Positions 7,271-15,590 are shown, counted from the stretch's first letter. The stretch is 18,648 bases of DNA from Immundisolibacteraceae bacterium (GCA_016763355.1 JAESTY010000272.1:1-18648), one strand, 5' to 3'. Translations and numbers: made by a program. Notes: generated by a model from the letters alone, not told the origin.

Positions 7271-7594
7271 TTAGCGTTTTAACAGTGCAAATTTACCGCT
7301 CTTCCCGTCCCAGTCCTGAGCGTCAGCGGGAGCCTCTTTAAATTCAGTGATCACCGGCCAACTCTGGGATAAATCCGCATTAATTTGCAGAAATTTGCGC
7401 TGGTCATCAGGGAGGTCTTCTTCATCAAAAATTGCTTCCGCGGGACACTCTGGCACGCATAAGGTGCAATCGATGCACTCTTCCGGGTCGATCACCAGAA
7501 AGTTGGGCCCTTCGTGAAAGCAGTCCACCGGACAGACTTCGACACAATCGGTATATTTACAGAGAATACAGTTTTCGGTGACAACAAAAGTCAT
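7271..7594 (-). CDS. fdxA: 7Fe ferredoxin (FdI type)
   Basis: This small cytosolic electron carrier has one [3Fe-4S] and one [4Fe-4S] cluster. The 107 residues align along their whole length with Azotobacter vinelandii ferredoxin I, all cysteines being shifted by one. Cys9, Cys17 and Cys50 would bind the 3Fe cluster and Cys21, Cys40, Cys43 and Cys46 the 4Fe cluster, with Cys12 and Cys25 also conserved. The C-terminal extension ending EDWDGK-like (DAQDWDGKSGK) is typical of this group. The gene follows mutS at a 194-base gap, as in Pseudomonas; in Azotobacter the protein is linked to redox-stress control. The gap contains a TATAAA on the minus strand (7645-7650) without a good -35, so an own promoter is possible but not shown. 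Confidence 0.95.
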   Translation of the reverse strand: MTFVVTENCILCKYTDCVEVCPVDCFHEGPNFLVIDPEECIDCTLCVPECPAEAIFDEEDLPDDQRKFLQINADLSQSWPVITEFKEAPADAQDWDGKSGKFALLKR

Positions 7595-7788
7595 TGAGAT
7601 TTCAACCTGTTAATATCAAAAAAAGAAAAATAGTGACGCGGTTTTTTATAGCCCCACCTCAGTCCCAGGGCCGGTTAGCCCCATACACCTTGTTAAATTC
7701 GGATTCTAGTTTGTTCAGATAGCTGCGACAGTTTCACCAAAATCATGCTTGCTGCAAATGCCGGGCTAATCATATTGACAACACCGGT

Positions 7789-10368
7789 CTACCGGCTCTC
7801 CGCTTTATCGGTTAGCTGGCGTAATCGATATAGCATGGCGTGCGCTTCACGAGGCGTCATGTCATCTAGGGAGGCCTTGCGCAGTGCCTCTACTGCCGGA
7901 TGTTCTGGATTTTCAAAAAGCGACATCTGATTGTGCTGAGGCAGATGCAAAGGCTGCGCAGAACGATCAAAGTCTTTTAGTCGCTGACGGGCTAAATCCA
8001 CTACGACGGCAGGTACGCCTGCTAAGGCAGCGACCTGTAATCCGTAACTCTCGCTGGCGGAGCCCGGTTTAACCTGGCGCATAAATACTATTTTGCCAGC
8101 ATGCTCTACCGCATCCAGATGTAAATTCTCCACCCCTTCTAGCTCTTCAGCAAGGGAGGTTAATTCGAAATAGTGGGTCGCAAACAGTGTCCAACAGCCG
8201 ACCTGGTTAAGAAGATGGTCAGCAATAGCCCAGGCCAGCGACAGGCCATCGTAAGTACTGGTTCCGCGGCCAATTTCATCGAGTAATACCAGACTGTTTG
8301 CAGTGGCATTATGAAGGATATTGGCAGCTTCGGTCATTTCAACCATAAAGGTTGACCGACCACCAGCCAAATCATCTGCAGCGCCAATTCGAGTAAAAAT
8401 ACGATCAATTGGACCAATGATCGCACTTCGCGCCGGCACATAACACCCGGCATAGGCCATTAACACGATAACTGCATTTTGACGCATAAAGGTCGACTTA
8501 CCGCCCATATTGGGCCCGGTTATCAACATCATTCTTCGATCTGGCGCCAGCGACAGACTATTCTCGATAAACACATCCCGACTGATCTGCTCAACCACTG
8601 GGTGACGGCCATCTTTAATCTCAATACCCGGCTGCTCGCTTAACAAAGGTCGAACATAATCCAGGGTATCGGCGCGCTCAGCAAAGGTAGCCAGAAGGTC
8701 CAGCTCCGCCAGCGCACTGGCACAAATCTGCAACGCGGTTAACTGATCAACAATCAGTACTAGTAATTCGGCGTACAGCTCCCGTTCCAGGGATTGAATC
8801 CTCTCCTTCGCGCTAAGCACTTTCTCCTCAAGCACTTTTAACTCTGGAGTCACATAACGCTCGGCATTCTTGAGGGTTTGTCGACGCTGATAATCATCTG
8901 GCAAGGTTCCGGGCCGGGCCCGCGATACTTCAATGTAATAACCATGTACCCGGTTGTAACCGACTTTCAGAGTCGAAACACCGGTGCGCTCCCGCTCGCG
9001 GATCTCAATATCAGTCAACAGCTTACTGGCATCACTGCCGATGGCGCGCAGCTCGTCAAGCGATGAGTGATAACCCGAGGCAATGATGCCTCCATCACTG
9101 AGTTTAACCGGCAGTTCCTGTTCTAATGCTCGCTGCAAAATGCCAAGTAAATCAGGAAACTCTGCGACCCGCTGACGAATGTTTCGCAACAGCGGCGCCT
9201 CAAGCTGATCAATCTGCTCATGGAGCAGGGGCAGTTGAGCCAGTGTATCCCGCAACACTGCCAGGTCCCGCGGCCGTGCACTGCCTAATGCGACCCGAGA
9301 AAGAATTCTTTCCAGGTCACCGACCTGCTTGAGTAGATCCTGAAGGCCAAGCCAGCCCTGACCGTCACCTATCACGGCTACTGCGTGATAACGGTCATTA
9401 AGAATGCCGTGATCACGGATTGGCCGATTTAACCAACGCCGCATCAGCCGGCTGCCCATATTGGTTACACAATGGTCGAGTACCCCTATCAGGGTTGCCT
9501 TAGCAGCACCTGATAGGCTGGCATCAATCTCTAGGTTACTTCGGGTCGAAGCATCAATAAGCACTGTGTCATCACTCTGCTCGAGCTGTAGACCCTGCAG
9601 ATGAGGCAATGCGCTCTTCTGGGTATCCTGCAGATAACTTAGCAACGCGCCAGCTGCGGCAATTGCCTGATGCTGACCATTACAACCGAAGCCTTCCAGG
9701 CTATTGGTCCCATACTGTTTGCATAGCACCTGTTCGGCGCTCACTGGATCGAAATGCCAAACCGGTCGATCGACAACCGCGGTGTGAAGTGAAGAAATAA
9801 CCTGGTCCCACTCAGCACCTTCAGCGATCAGCAATTCCGCAGGCTTTAGCCTGGCTAATTCGCCACTGAGTAATTCAGCTGTGGCCCCCTGTTGCAGCGT
9901 AAAACGACCGCTACTCAGTTCAACCGATGCGAGTCCAAAATGATCCAGACTTCCGCTGACCGCAACCAGACGATTGTCTCGACGTTGGTCGAGATGTTCT
10001 TCCTGTACCAGAGTGCCTGGGGTAACAACTCGAACCACACCCCGATCAACCGGGCCCTTACCTTTGCCCGGTTCACTGAGCTGTTCACAGATTGCAACCG
10101 CCTGACCGGCGGCAACCAATCTACTGAGATACTGGTCGAGGGCATGTACGGGCACTCCGCACATTGGAATTTTCTGGCCAGCTGACTGGCCACGAGAGGT
10201 TAGGGCAATACCAAGGATCGACGACGCCTTAACCGCATCGTCATAAAACAATTCGTAAAAATCACCCATGCGATAAAACAGCAGCGCAGCCGGGTACTCT
10301 TCATGAATCGCCAGAAATTGACGCATCATTGGCGTGTGCTGAGACAGCTCTGCGCGATCGGCAACCAT
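7789..10368 (-). CDS. mutS: DNA mismatch repair protein MutS
   Basis: MutS recognises base mismatches and small loops and starts methyl-directed repair with MutL. The 859-residue protein is complete. The N-terminal mismatch-reading motif is FYE with Phe37 and Glu39, inside HTPMMRQFL...LLFYRMGDFYELF. The connector, lever and clamp domains follow, and then the ATPase with Walker A GPNMGGKST (618-626, Lys624), Walker B Asp697-Glu698 (LLDEIGRGTST) and the downstream FATHYFELT. The C-terminal tail that supports tetramers is present. I use the ATG at 10366-10368; an in-frame TTG three codons upstream would add MLT. No strong Shine-Dalgarno is seen. It is preceded by the suhB-like gene 96 bases upstream on the same strand and followed by fdxA. 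It has no defects, so this should be a mismatch-repair-proficient strain as far as MutS goes. Confidence 0.98.
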   Translation of the reverse strand: MVADRAELSQHTPMMRQFLAIHEEYPAALLFYRMGDFYELFYDDAVKASSILGIALTSRGQSAGQKIPMCGVPVHALDQYLSRLVAAGQAVAICEQLSEPGKGKGPVDRGVVRVVTPGTLVQEEHLDQRRDNRLVAVSGSLDHFGLASVELSSGRFTLQQGATAELLSGELARLKPAELLIAEGAEWDQVISSLHTAVVDRPVWHFDPVSAEQVLCKQYGTNSLEGFGCNGQHQAIAAAGALLSYLQDTQKSALPHLQGLQLEQSDDTVLIDASTRSNLEIDASLSGAAKATLIGVLDHCVTNMGSRLMRRWLNRPIRDHGILNDRYHAVAVIGDGQGWLGLQDLLKQVGDLERILSRVALGSARPRDLAVLRDTLAQLPLLHEQIDQLEAPLLRNIRQRVAEFPDLLGILQRALEQELPVKLSDGGIIASGYHSSLDELRAIGSDASKLLTDIEIRERERTGVSTLKVGYNRVHGYYIEVSRARPGTLPDDYQRRQTLKNAERYVTPELKVLEEKVLSAKERIQSLERELYAELLVLIVDQLTALQICASALAELDLLATFAERADTLDYVRPLLSEQPGIEIKDGRHPVVEQISRDVFIENSLSLAPDRRMMLITGPNMGGKSTFMRQNAVIVLMAYAGCYVPARSAIIGPIDRIFTRIGAADDLAGGRSTFMVEMTEAANILHNATANSLVLLDEIGRGTSTYDGLSLAWAIADHLLNQVGCWTLFATHYFELTSLAEELEGVENLHLDAVEHAGKIVFMRQVKPGSASESYGLQVAALAGVPAVVVDLARQRLKDFDRSAQPLHLPQHNQMSLFENPEHPAVEALRKASLDDMTPREAHAMLYRLRQLTDKAESR

Positions 10369-10464
10369 CGTTAACAACCGGGTACCACTTAGCGCGCTAA
10401 AGTAGCGCAGACCCAGCGGACCTGATGAACCCCCATTATCATTTTCAAAGCCTCAGCCAACCCA

Positions 10465-11253
10465 TTATTCACTATCTGCACTATCCAGATGTGGACGGAT
10501 GGTCGCCAATATCTGGCGCAAAACCTTTGGATTAGCAGCCACCAGGCTGCCACTATCTAAATAACTGTGACCACCCTGCATGTCTGAAACAATGCCACCA
10601 GCTTCCTGGATCATCAACACACCGGCCGCGATATCCCAAAGCCGCAGATTGAATTCCCAAAAACCATCAACTCTACCCGCCGCCAGATAGGCCAGATCGA
10701 GTGCCGCAGAACCACAACGCCGAATGCCGCTGGTTTTCTCAATTAATGCTCGCAGGGTCGCCATATATTCATCAAAATTCTGATGGCCCAGAAATGGAAA
10801 ACCAGTGGCCAGCAAGGCCCCGTCCAGGCTCTCTTTTTGGGCAACCCGGATCCGTCGATTATTCATTTTGGCACCGCCACCACGACTGGCAGTAAATAGT
10901 TCATCCAGGTTCGGGTCGTAAATTACGCCATGTTCGAGCTTGCCCTGGTGACGCACCGCAATCGAAATCGAGTAGCAGGGAAAGCCATGCATGAAATTAG
11001 TAGTCCCATCTAGCGGATCAATGATCCACTGATAGTCACCTTCACCGTGGCTACCGCTCTCCTCAGCTAGAATGGCATGGTCCGGATAGGCTTTTTGAAT
11101 AATCTCCATAATGATGCGTTCGGCTTCATTATCAACACTGCTGACATAGTCGTTGGGGGCTTTCTCAGAAACCTGATAGTTATCCTGTCGGCGACTGGCA
11201 CGAAGGATATGATCTGCCGCCGCGCGTGCAGCACGAACAGCGGTATTTAACAT
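10465..11253 (-). CDS. suhB: Inositol-1-monophosphatase family protein
   Basis: This Mg2+-dependent, Li+-sensitive phosphatase family member hydrolyses myo-inositol-1-phosphate. E. coli SuhB also joins the rRNA antitermination complex. The 262 residues contain all family motifs: metal-binding Glu64-Glu65 (AEESG), DPLDGTTNF (79-87, Asp79 and Asp82) and WDIAAG (206-211, Asp207). The length is that of E. coli SuhB. The start is uncertain: the ATG at 11251-11253 gives MLNTAVRAAR, matching the family. The frame is open further up to GTG codons at 11266-11268 and 11281-11283; E. coli SuhB has three residues (MHP) before MLN, so a GTG start a few codons upstream is possible. None of these starts has a clear Shine-Dalgarno. 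Divergence from trmJ is the standard gammaproteobacterial context and supports the symbol. Confidence 0.92.
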   Translation of the reverse strand: MLNTAVRAARAAADHILRASRRQDNYQVSEKAPNDYVSSVDNEAERIIMEIIQKAYPDHAILAEESGSHGEGDYQWIIDPLDGTTNFMHGFPCYSISIAVRHQGKLEHGVIYDPNLDELFTASRGGGAKMNNRRIRVAQKESLDGALLATGFPFLGHQNFDEYMATLRALIEKTSGIRRCGSAALDLAYLAAGRVDGFWEFNLRLWDIAAGVLMIQEAGGIVSDMQGGHSYLDSGSLVAANPKVLRQILATIRPHLDSADSE

Positions 11254-11663
11254 TGCAGGAGTAGGCACTAGGCTTAGATACACTCAGTTAAGAATTAATA
11301 GACGATACTGATAGAATTAACCAGATCGCAGCCACAAAAGTCGATGGTCATCACCGCAAGCATCGCCAAAATCTAATTAGTCCGTTAGTTTACCGCGCCT
11401 GACCTATGAGCCACCAGAGAGCAATTAGTTGAAATCGGGTCAACTAGCTACAATATTCAACTTAATCTGCCATTATTTTTAAAGTAGGTGATTTTGCGGG
11501 CCATCTTGTCCAACAATAACCAGTTCAGTGGGCCAGTTGGCTCCTGACTATTTCATCATTTCCCGGTCTGCTCTATTCACTGAATTGATTCGATGTTCTA
11601 CCCAGCACCCACTAAACCTCTCCATACCCCATCAATTCCCCATTCATTCAAATAAAATTGCCA
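11254..11663. other. suhB-trmJ divergent intergenic region
   Basis: This 410-bp spacer carries no recognisable gene or RNA. It must hold the promoters for the suhB-mutS side and for trmJ-cysE. The one clear structure is a 7-bp inverted repeat (11426-11446) followed by TACAAT (11449-11454), a good -10-like hexamer without a matching -35 at normal spacing. The 90 bases before trmJ are pyrimidine-rich and lack a Shine-Dalgarno sequence. Confidence 0.6.
11426..11446. repeat. 7-bp inverted repeat beside a -10-like hexamer
   Basis: TAGTTGA (11426-11432) and TCAACTA (11440-11446) are exact reverse complements separated by 7 bases. The -10-like TACAAT lies two bases further on, at 11449-11454. This geometry, a dyad over the -35 region, would suit an operator for a dimeric regulator acting on trmJ-cysE. 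No regulator is identified and the call is by eye. Confidence 0.45.
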
Positions 11664-12437
11664 ATGCCCCTAATTCCTTCCCTGCTTGACCGCACTCGAA
11701 TTATCCTTTGCGACACCACTCACACCGGTAATATGGGCGCTGCCGCTCGGGCGATGAAAACCATGGGGCTTTCGAATTTAAGATTTGTGACCCCGCAAAC
11801 ATCACCTGATGAGCAGGCAATTGCCCGTGCCACGGGCGCCAAGGACGTATTGATGGCAGCACCGTTAGACAATAGCCTGAGTGAAGCCATTGATAGTTGC
11901 CAGCTCGTACTTGGCACCAGCAATCGGCCACGCAGCGTGCGCTGGCCAACCATTACGCCGGCTGAGGCCGCCGAACTCATTCTCGCTAACGACCATTATC
12001 AACAGGTCGCGTTCCTGTTTGGAAAAGAACAATATGGACTGACCAATGAGCAGATGGATCGCTGCCAGTACCTGGTCCAAATTCCTGCTAACGAGGAATT
12101 TAGTTCGTTAAACCTGGCATCTGCGGTGCAGATCATCAGTTATCAATTACGGATTAGTTGGCTCACTGCTAGCAAACTACCTCAGCTGGTCACCAATGAA
12201 CCGGCCAGACCTGCGGACATGCCGGCTAGCGACGATGAATTTGAGGGTATGTTTAACCACCTCATCCAGGCCCTTGGTGACATTGAATTTGTGAATCTTG
12301 ATAATCCCGGCCGGGTATTAAGAAGAATAAGAGCGATGCTACAACGAGCCGAACTGAGCAAAAATGAAACCGCTATTACTCGCGGTATCTGCAATGCAGC
12401 AAGCGAAAAAACACCGCGCATGGAGAAGTTATCCTAA
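11664..12437 (+). CDS. trmJ: tRNA (cytidine/uridine-2'-O-)-methyltransferase TrmJ
   Basis: TrmJ 2'-O-methylates position 32 in the tRNA anticodon loop using S-adenosylmethionine. The 257 residues show the SPOUT fold. Motif 1 is HTGNMGAAARAM (20-31, with Asn23 and the likely catalytic Arg29), motif 2 is FLFGKEQYGLTNEQ (117-130), and motif 3 is IPANEEFSSLNLASAVQ (140-156), which forms the knot that binds cofactor. The C-terminal extension is as in E. coli TrmJ. I use the ATG at 11664; an in-frame TTG lies two codons upstream. Neither has a Shine-Dalgarno, which is unusual for this window. The stop overlaps the cysE start (TAATG), so the two are translationally coupled. The order trmJ-cysE, divergent from suhB, is conserved in Pseudomonas, where isc genes follow. 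Confidence 0.95.
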   Translation: MPLIPSLLDRTRIILCDTTHTGNMGAAARAMKTMGLSNLRFVTPQTSPDEQAIARATGAKDVLMAAPLDNSLSEAIDSCQLVLGTSNRPRSVRWPTITPAEAAELILANDHYQQVAFLFGKEQYGLTNEQMDRCQYLVQIPANEEFSSLNLASAVQIISYQLRISWLTASKLPQLVTNEPARPADMPASDDEFEGMFNHLIQALGDIEFVNLDNPGRVLRRIRAMLQRAELSKNETAITRGICNAASEKTPRMEKLS

Positions 12438-13192
12438 TGTTCAATCAGATTAAAGAAGATATCGCCAGTGTCTTTGAGCGTGACCCCGCCGCTCGCAATA
12501 CACTGGAAGTGCTCACCCTCTACCCGGGGCTGCATGCGATCTGGCTGCACCGGGTCGGCCACTGGCTATGGCAACGCAAGCTATTCTGGCTAGGCCGCTC
12601 GGTTTCACATATTGGCAGAATGCTGACCGGTATCGAAATTCACCCTGGCGCCACTATTGGCAAACGCTTTTTTATCGACCATGGCATGGGCGTGGTGGTG
12701 GGTGAAACGGCTGAAATTGGTGACGATTGCACCCTTTATCACGGTGTAACGCTTGGTGGCACCAGCTGGCAAAAAGGTAAACGCCACCCGACCCTTAAAA
12801 ACAATGTGGTGATCGGCGCCGGGGCAAAAATTCTTGGCCCAATTACGATAGAAAATGGCGGCCGGGTTGGTTCAAATTCTGTGGTCACCAAAAATGTCTC
12901 AGCCGATATCACCGTGGTCGGCATTCCGGCACACCCGACCCAGCCCTCCAAAACAGGTAGCGACAATGCGGCCCGTGAAGAAACTGCCCAAAAAATCGGC
13001 TTTGCCGCTTATGGACAAGCGACTGATAACGGCGACCCGGTGAGTTACTCCATCGACTCTATCCTGGATCATATCCAGGCGGTTGATGAGAAGATGAAGG
13101 AAATATGCACCTCTCTGGAAAAAATCGGCACCCATGTCGATCTACCCGACCTACCGCACATGTGTAAAGTCGATGATCGGCAGCCTAAGTAA
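12437..13192 (+). CDS. cysE: Serine O-acetyltransferase
   Basis: CysE acetylates L-serine with acetyl-CoA to O-acetylserine, the precursor that cysteine synthase combines with sulfide. The protein has 251 residues and is of the short type that lacks part of the E. coli N-terminal helical domain; the same type accompanies isc genes in pseudomonads. A helical N-terminus (DPAARNTLEVLTLYPGLHAIWLHR, start about 16) is followed by left-handed beta-helix hexapeptide repeats (about 65-165). Active-site His82 lies in IDHGMGVVVGET, with Glu67 (GIEIHP) in the position of E. coli Asp143 and RHPTL (116-120) at the CoA site. The C-terminal tail after about 170 is long and charged, and ends DDRQPK rather than in the hydrophobic residue usual for tails that bind cysteine synthase. 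A GGAG at 12422-12425 serves as ribosome-binding site within trmJ. Confidence 0.95.
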   Translation: MFNQIKEDIASVFERDPAARNTLEVLTLYPGLHAIWLHRVGHWLWQRKLFWLGRSVSHIGRMLTGIEIHPGATIGKRFFIDHGMGVVVGETAEIGDDCTLYHGVTLGGTSWQKGKRHPTLKNNVVIGAGAKILGPITIENGGRVGSNSVVTKNVSADITVVGIPAHPTQPSKTGSDNAAREETAQKIGFAAYGQATDNGDPVSYSIDSILDHIQAVDEKMKEICTSLEKIGTHVDLPDLPHMCKVDDRQPK

Positions 13193-13255
13193 TGTTAGGT
13201 AATCTGCTGATGCAACGTAAATCCTGCCTGTTAATAAGCGATATCGAATAACTCG

Positions 13256-14377
13256 ATGCTGGGCTACTTCGACTACGCGGCAACCACACCGGTCGACCCG
13301 GCAGTCGCGGAGCTGGTTTACCATTGCATGACCGAGGATTTCGGCAATCCGTCCTCTTTGCATCATGCTGACGGCAAAGCTGCCTCCAGGTGGATCAGTC
13401 TGGCCAGCGAACAGGTTGCCAGGTTAATCAATGCAACCCCTGAATCGATTGTTTATACCTCTGGCGCTACCGAAGCTAATAACTTAGCTATTTTTGGTGC
13501 GGCTGATTTCTACCAGCGCCGAGGCAGACACCTGGTCTGTGCAGCCACAGAACATGCTTCGGTTATCACGCCGATGCAACAACTACAGCGCAAAGGCTAT
13601 CAACTCACCCTGTTAAAGCCCGACAGCGATGGCATCATAGACCCAGACGCCCTTTCGGCGGTCGTCCGTAAAGACACCCTACTGGTATCCATTCAGCACG
13701 CCAATAACGAAACCGGTGTGCTACAAAACATTGCTAAGCTGGCGGATCGAGTTCACCAGCAGAATGCCTTATTTCACGTCGATGCAGCGCAAAGTATCGG
13801 CAAAATAGGCGTTGATGTGGAAGCCATGAATTGTGATCTGCTTTCCCTCAGCGGTCACAAAATATACGGGCCAATGGGCATCGGAGCGCTCTATGTGCGC
13901 CGCAAACCCAGGGTACAACTAACACCCCAGCTGTTTGGTGGCGGCCAGCAGGGCTCTTTACGTCCCGGCACACTACCGACCCAGCAGATAGCCGGATTAG
14001 GCAAAGCCTGTGAAATAGCCGCAGAGAAATTAGCCGAGGAACAAAAGCATCTCTGGCAACTCCACCATCAGTTACTGACCGGGCTCAACGACTACCAGAT
14101 TAATGGTCACCCGACTTCCCGGCTCCCGGGTATCGTTAATATTAGCCACCGCCATACCGCTCAGGATTTGCTAACCAGCCTGGCCGATTTTTCCCTGGCT
14201 AATGGCTCCGCCTGCAACGCCAGCCAACCAGGGCCATCACATGTGCTGCTAGCGATGGGGCTGGACCGAAACCAGGCTGCCAATGCCCTCAGAATCAGCT
14301 TCGGACGCTTCACTAGTACCCAGGAGATGTCATCCCTGGCCAACGCCCTCGGCCGAATAACCCAAATTAGCCACTAG
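13256..14377 (+). CDS. Cysteine desulfurase, IscS/NifS type, lacking the C-terminal tail
   Basis: This PLP enzyme removes sulfur from cysteine as a persulfide for iron-sulfur clusters or tRNA thiolation. The 373 residues keep the whole catalytic set of group I desulfurases: YAATTPVD (7-14), His100 (TEH), Asp176 and Gln179 (HVDAAQS), the PLP lysine Lys202 (SGHKIYGPMGIGALYVRRKPR) and the sulfur-carrying Cys320 on the long flexible loop (GSACNAS). Aligned to E. coli IscS (404 residues), it stops at the equivalent of residue 381, missing about 23 residues of the tail that helps bind IscU. It sits 63 bases after cysE, where iscR-iscS-iscU occur in relatives, but no iscR precedes and no iscU follows. 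It is therefore not named iscS. There is no convincing Shine-Dalgarno; the start is set by family alignment. Confidence 0.9.
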   Translation: MLGYFDYAATTPVDPAVAELVYHCMTEDFGNPSSLHHADGKAASRWISLASEQVARLINATPESIVYTSGATEANNLAIFGAADFYQRRGRHLVCAATEHASVITPMQQLQRKGYQLTLLKPDSDGIIDPDALSAVVRKDTLLVSIQHANNETGVLQNIAKLADRVHQQNALFHVDAAQSIGKIGVDVEAMNCDLLSLSGHKIYGPMGIGALYVRRKPRVQLTPQLFGGGQQGSLRPGTLPTQQIAGLGKACEIAAEKLAEEQKHLWQLHHQLLTGLNDYQINGHPTSRLPGIVNISHRHTAQDLLTSLADFSLANGSACNASQPGPSHVLLAMGLDRNQAANALRISFGRFTSTQEMSSLANALGRITQISH

Positions 14378-14443
14378 CTCTGTCGGGTACCTAAACGAGA
14401 AAGCAATTATCTGCTGGTTTTAACTAGTACCACTGACCGATTT

Positions 14444-14472
14444 TTGATTATTATTTTCACCATATCTACATT
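14444..14472 (+). promoter_or_regulatory. Candidate promoter for the first reductase of the right-hand module
   Basis: TTGATT (14444-14449), a 17-base spacer and TACATT (14467-14472) each match four of six sigma70 consensus bases. The A/T-rich spacer fits a promoter, and transcription would begin about 50 bases before the reductase ATG. This is an eye-level match only. Confidence 0.35.
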
Positions 14473-14528
14473 CATCATAACTTCTTCACCATCCCGTAGC
14501 AGTTTTCAACTGATCATAGGAATTTGAA

Positions 14529-15530
14529 ATGCGCGTAATCATATTGGGGGCCGGTGGCCTCGGGTCACTATTTGGCGGCCGCCTGGCCCAGCAAGGCGCT
14601 GATGTCACCCTGGTCGCACGACAGGCTCATGTCGATGCCATCAATGCCAACGGATTGCGCATCAGCGGTGTAAAAGGTGATGCCACTATCACCAACATCA
14701 CCGCGATTAGCAGTGCAGATCAGGCCGAGGGCGACTTTGACTACTTAATTCTCGGCGTTAAAAGCAAAGACACGGCCGCGACCATTGCCAGTGCTAGCTG
14801 CCTGAAAGGTCGAATCAAAACCGCCTGCTCGTTTCAAAATAACACTACCAAAGAAGATGACCTCAGCGACTGGCTCGGTGCAGAACATGTTATTGGCTTT
14901 GCCACTATTGAAGCCGCCATGCTGGCAGGGCCTGGCCATGCTGAGCATACCTTTGTGCTGCCGATCAGTACCTATTTCGGCGAACTCGACGGTACTATCA
15001 CACCTCGAGTCCAGGCCATTGTCGACATCTGCAACGCGGCCGAAATCGGCACTAAAGCTATGACTAATATCAAACAGGTGATGTGGGAAAAAATCACCCA
15101 GATTGCTAATGCCGCCGGTTGGTCTGTGAGCGCGCTAGCAGGCAACAACAGCCTGTTCATGGGCGAGGGCATGATGGTTAAAGAGGGCGCCGAACATTAC
15201 GTCCAATATGCCCGCGAACTGATCTCGGTCTATAAAGCACTCGGTTATTCACCGCAGAATTTCTTTGCGCCGGTGTCTCGGCTTAAAGAGCTAGACAGCG
15301 GCGAGTTCGAGGAGGCGGTGGACACCGTTATCCAAATTGGCGCGGGCATGCAAAAATCTGGTTTTAAAGGCCGTACCTCAATGCATGAAGATATTGTCCG
15401 CGGCAAAAAAACCGAGGTAGAAGAGACTATCGGACCTTTCGTCCATAAAGCCCGCGAACTGGGCATCGACATCCCCACAGTTGATGCGGTCTACCGGATT
15501 ACCAAGGTCCTCGACTACTACCTGGACTAA
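14529..15530 (+). CDS. Ketopantoate reductase (ApbA/PanE) family protein, paralogue A
   Basis: This NADP-dependent dehydrogenase of the ketopantoate reductase family has 333 residues, longer than true PanE. It has GAGGLG (7-12), VKSK (Lys78), FQNN (Asn104, with Asn replacing the usual Gly), the WEK motif with likely catalytic Lys188, and TSMHEDIVRGKKTEVEETIG (283-302) at the C-terminal substrate site. After Lys188 the sequence ITQIANAAG does not keep the Asn four residues on that E. coli PanE uses near its substrate, so another 2-oxo or 2-hydroxy acid is more likely the substrate. It resembles the partial protein at 18245 much more than the panE-like protein at 6289. TAGGA lies upstream of the ATG. 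It is probably monocistronic, since a strong terminator follows. Confidence 0.88.
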   Translation: MRVIILGAGGLGSLFGGRLAQQGADVTLVARQAHVDAINANGLRISGVKGDATITNITAISSADQAEGDFDYLILGVKSKDTAATIASASCLKGRIKTACSFQNNTTKEDDLSDWLGAEHVIGFATIEAAMLAGPGHAEHTFVLPISTYFGELDGTITPRVQAIVDICNAAEIGTKAMTNIKQVMWEKITQIANAAGWSVSALAGNNSLFMGEGMMVKEGAEHYVQYARELISVYKALGYSPQNFFAPVSRLKELDSGEFEEAVDTVIQIGAGMQKSGFKGRTSMHEDIVRGKKTEVEETIGPFVHKARELGIDIPTVDAVYRITKVLDYYLD

Positions 15531-15552
15531 TCGCCAGCAATTCAAACCACTG

Positions 15553-15590
15553 CGCCGCTTCGATCAAACTTGGTTCGTAGCGGCGTTTTT
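15553..15590 (+). terminator. Rho-independent terminator after reductase paralogue A
   Basis: CGCCGCT (15553-15559) pairs perfectly with AGCGGCG (15579-15585), and five T residues follow directly (15586-15590). The 19-base loop can pair further at its base (CGA with TCG). It lies 22 bases after the stop codon, where a terminator is expected, and separates this gene from the acyl-CoA dehydrogenase. Confidence 0.82.

Noticed and set aside
7780..7796. CCGGT/ACCGG dyad at the mutS stop as a terminator
   Set aside because: The spacer is only two bases, the stem cannot form a stable hairpin, and no T-run follows on the minus strand.
9892..10193. Open frames of 97 (+) and 92 (-) codons inside mutS
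   Set aside because: Both are alternative frames of the intact, strongly conserved mutS sequence and resemble no known protein.
11701..11980. Minus-strand frames of 82 and 86 codons inside trmJ
   Set aside because: They lie opposite a complete trmJ gene and have no family resemblance.
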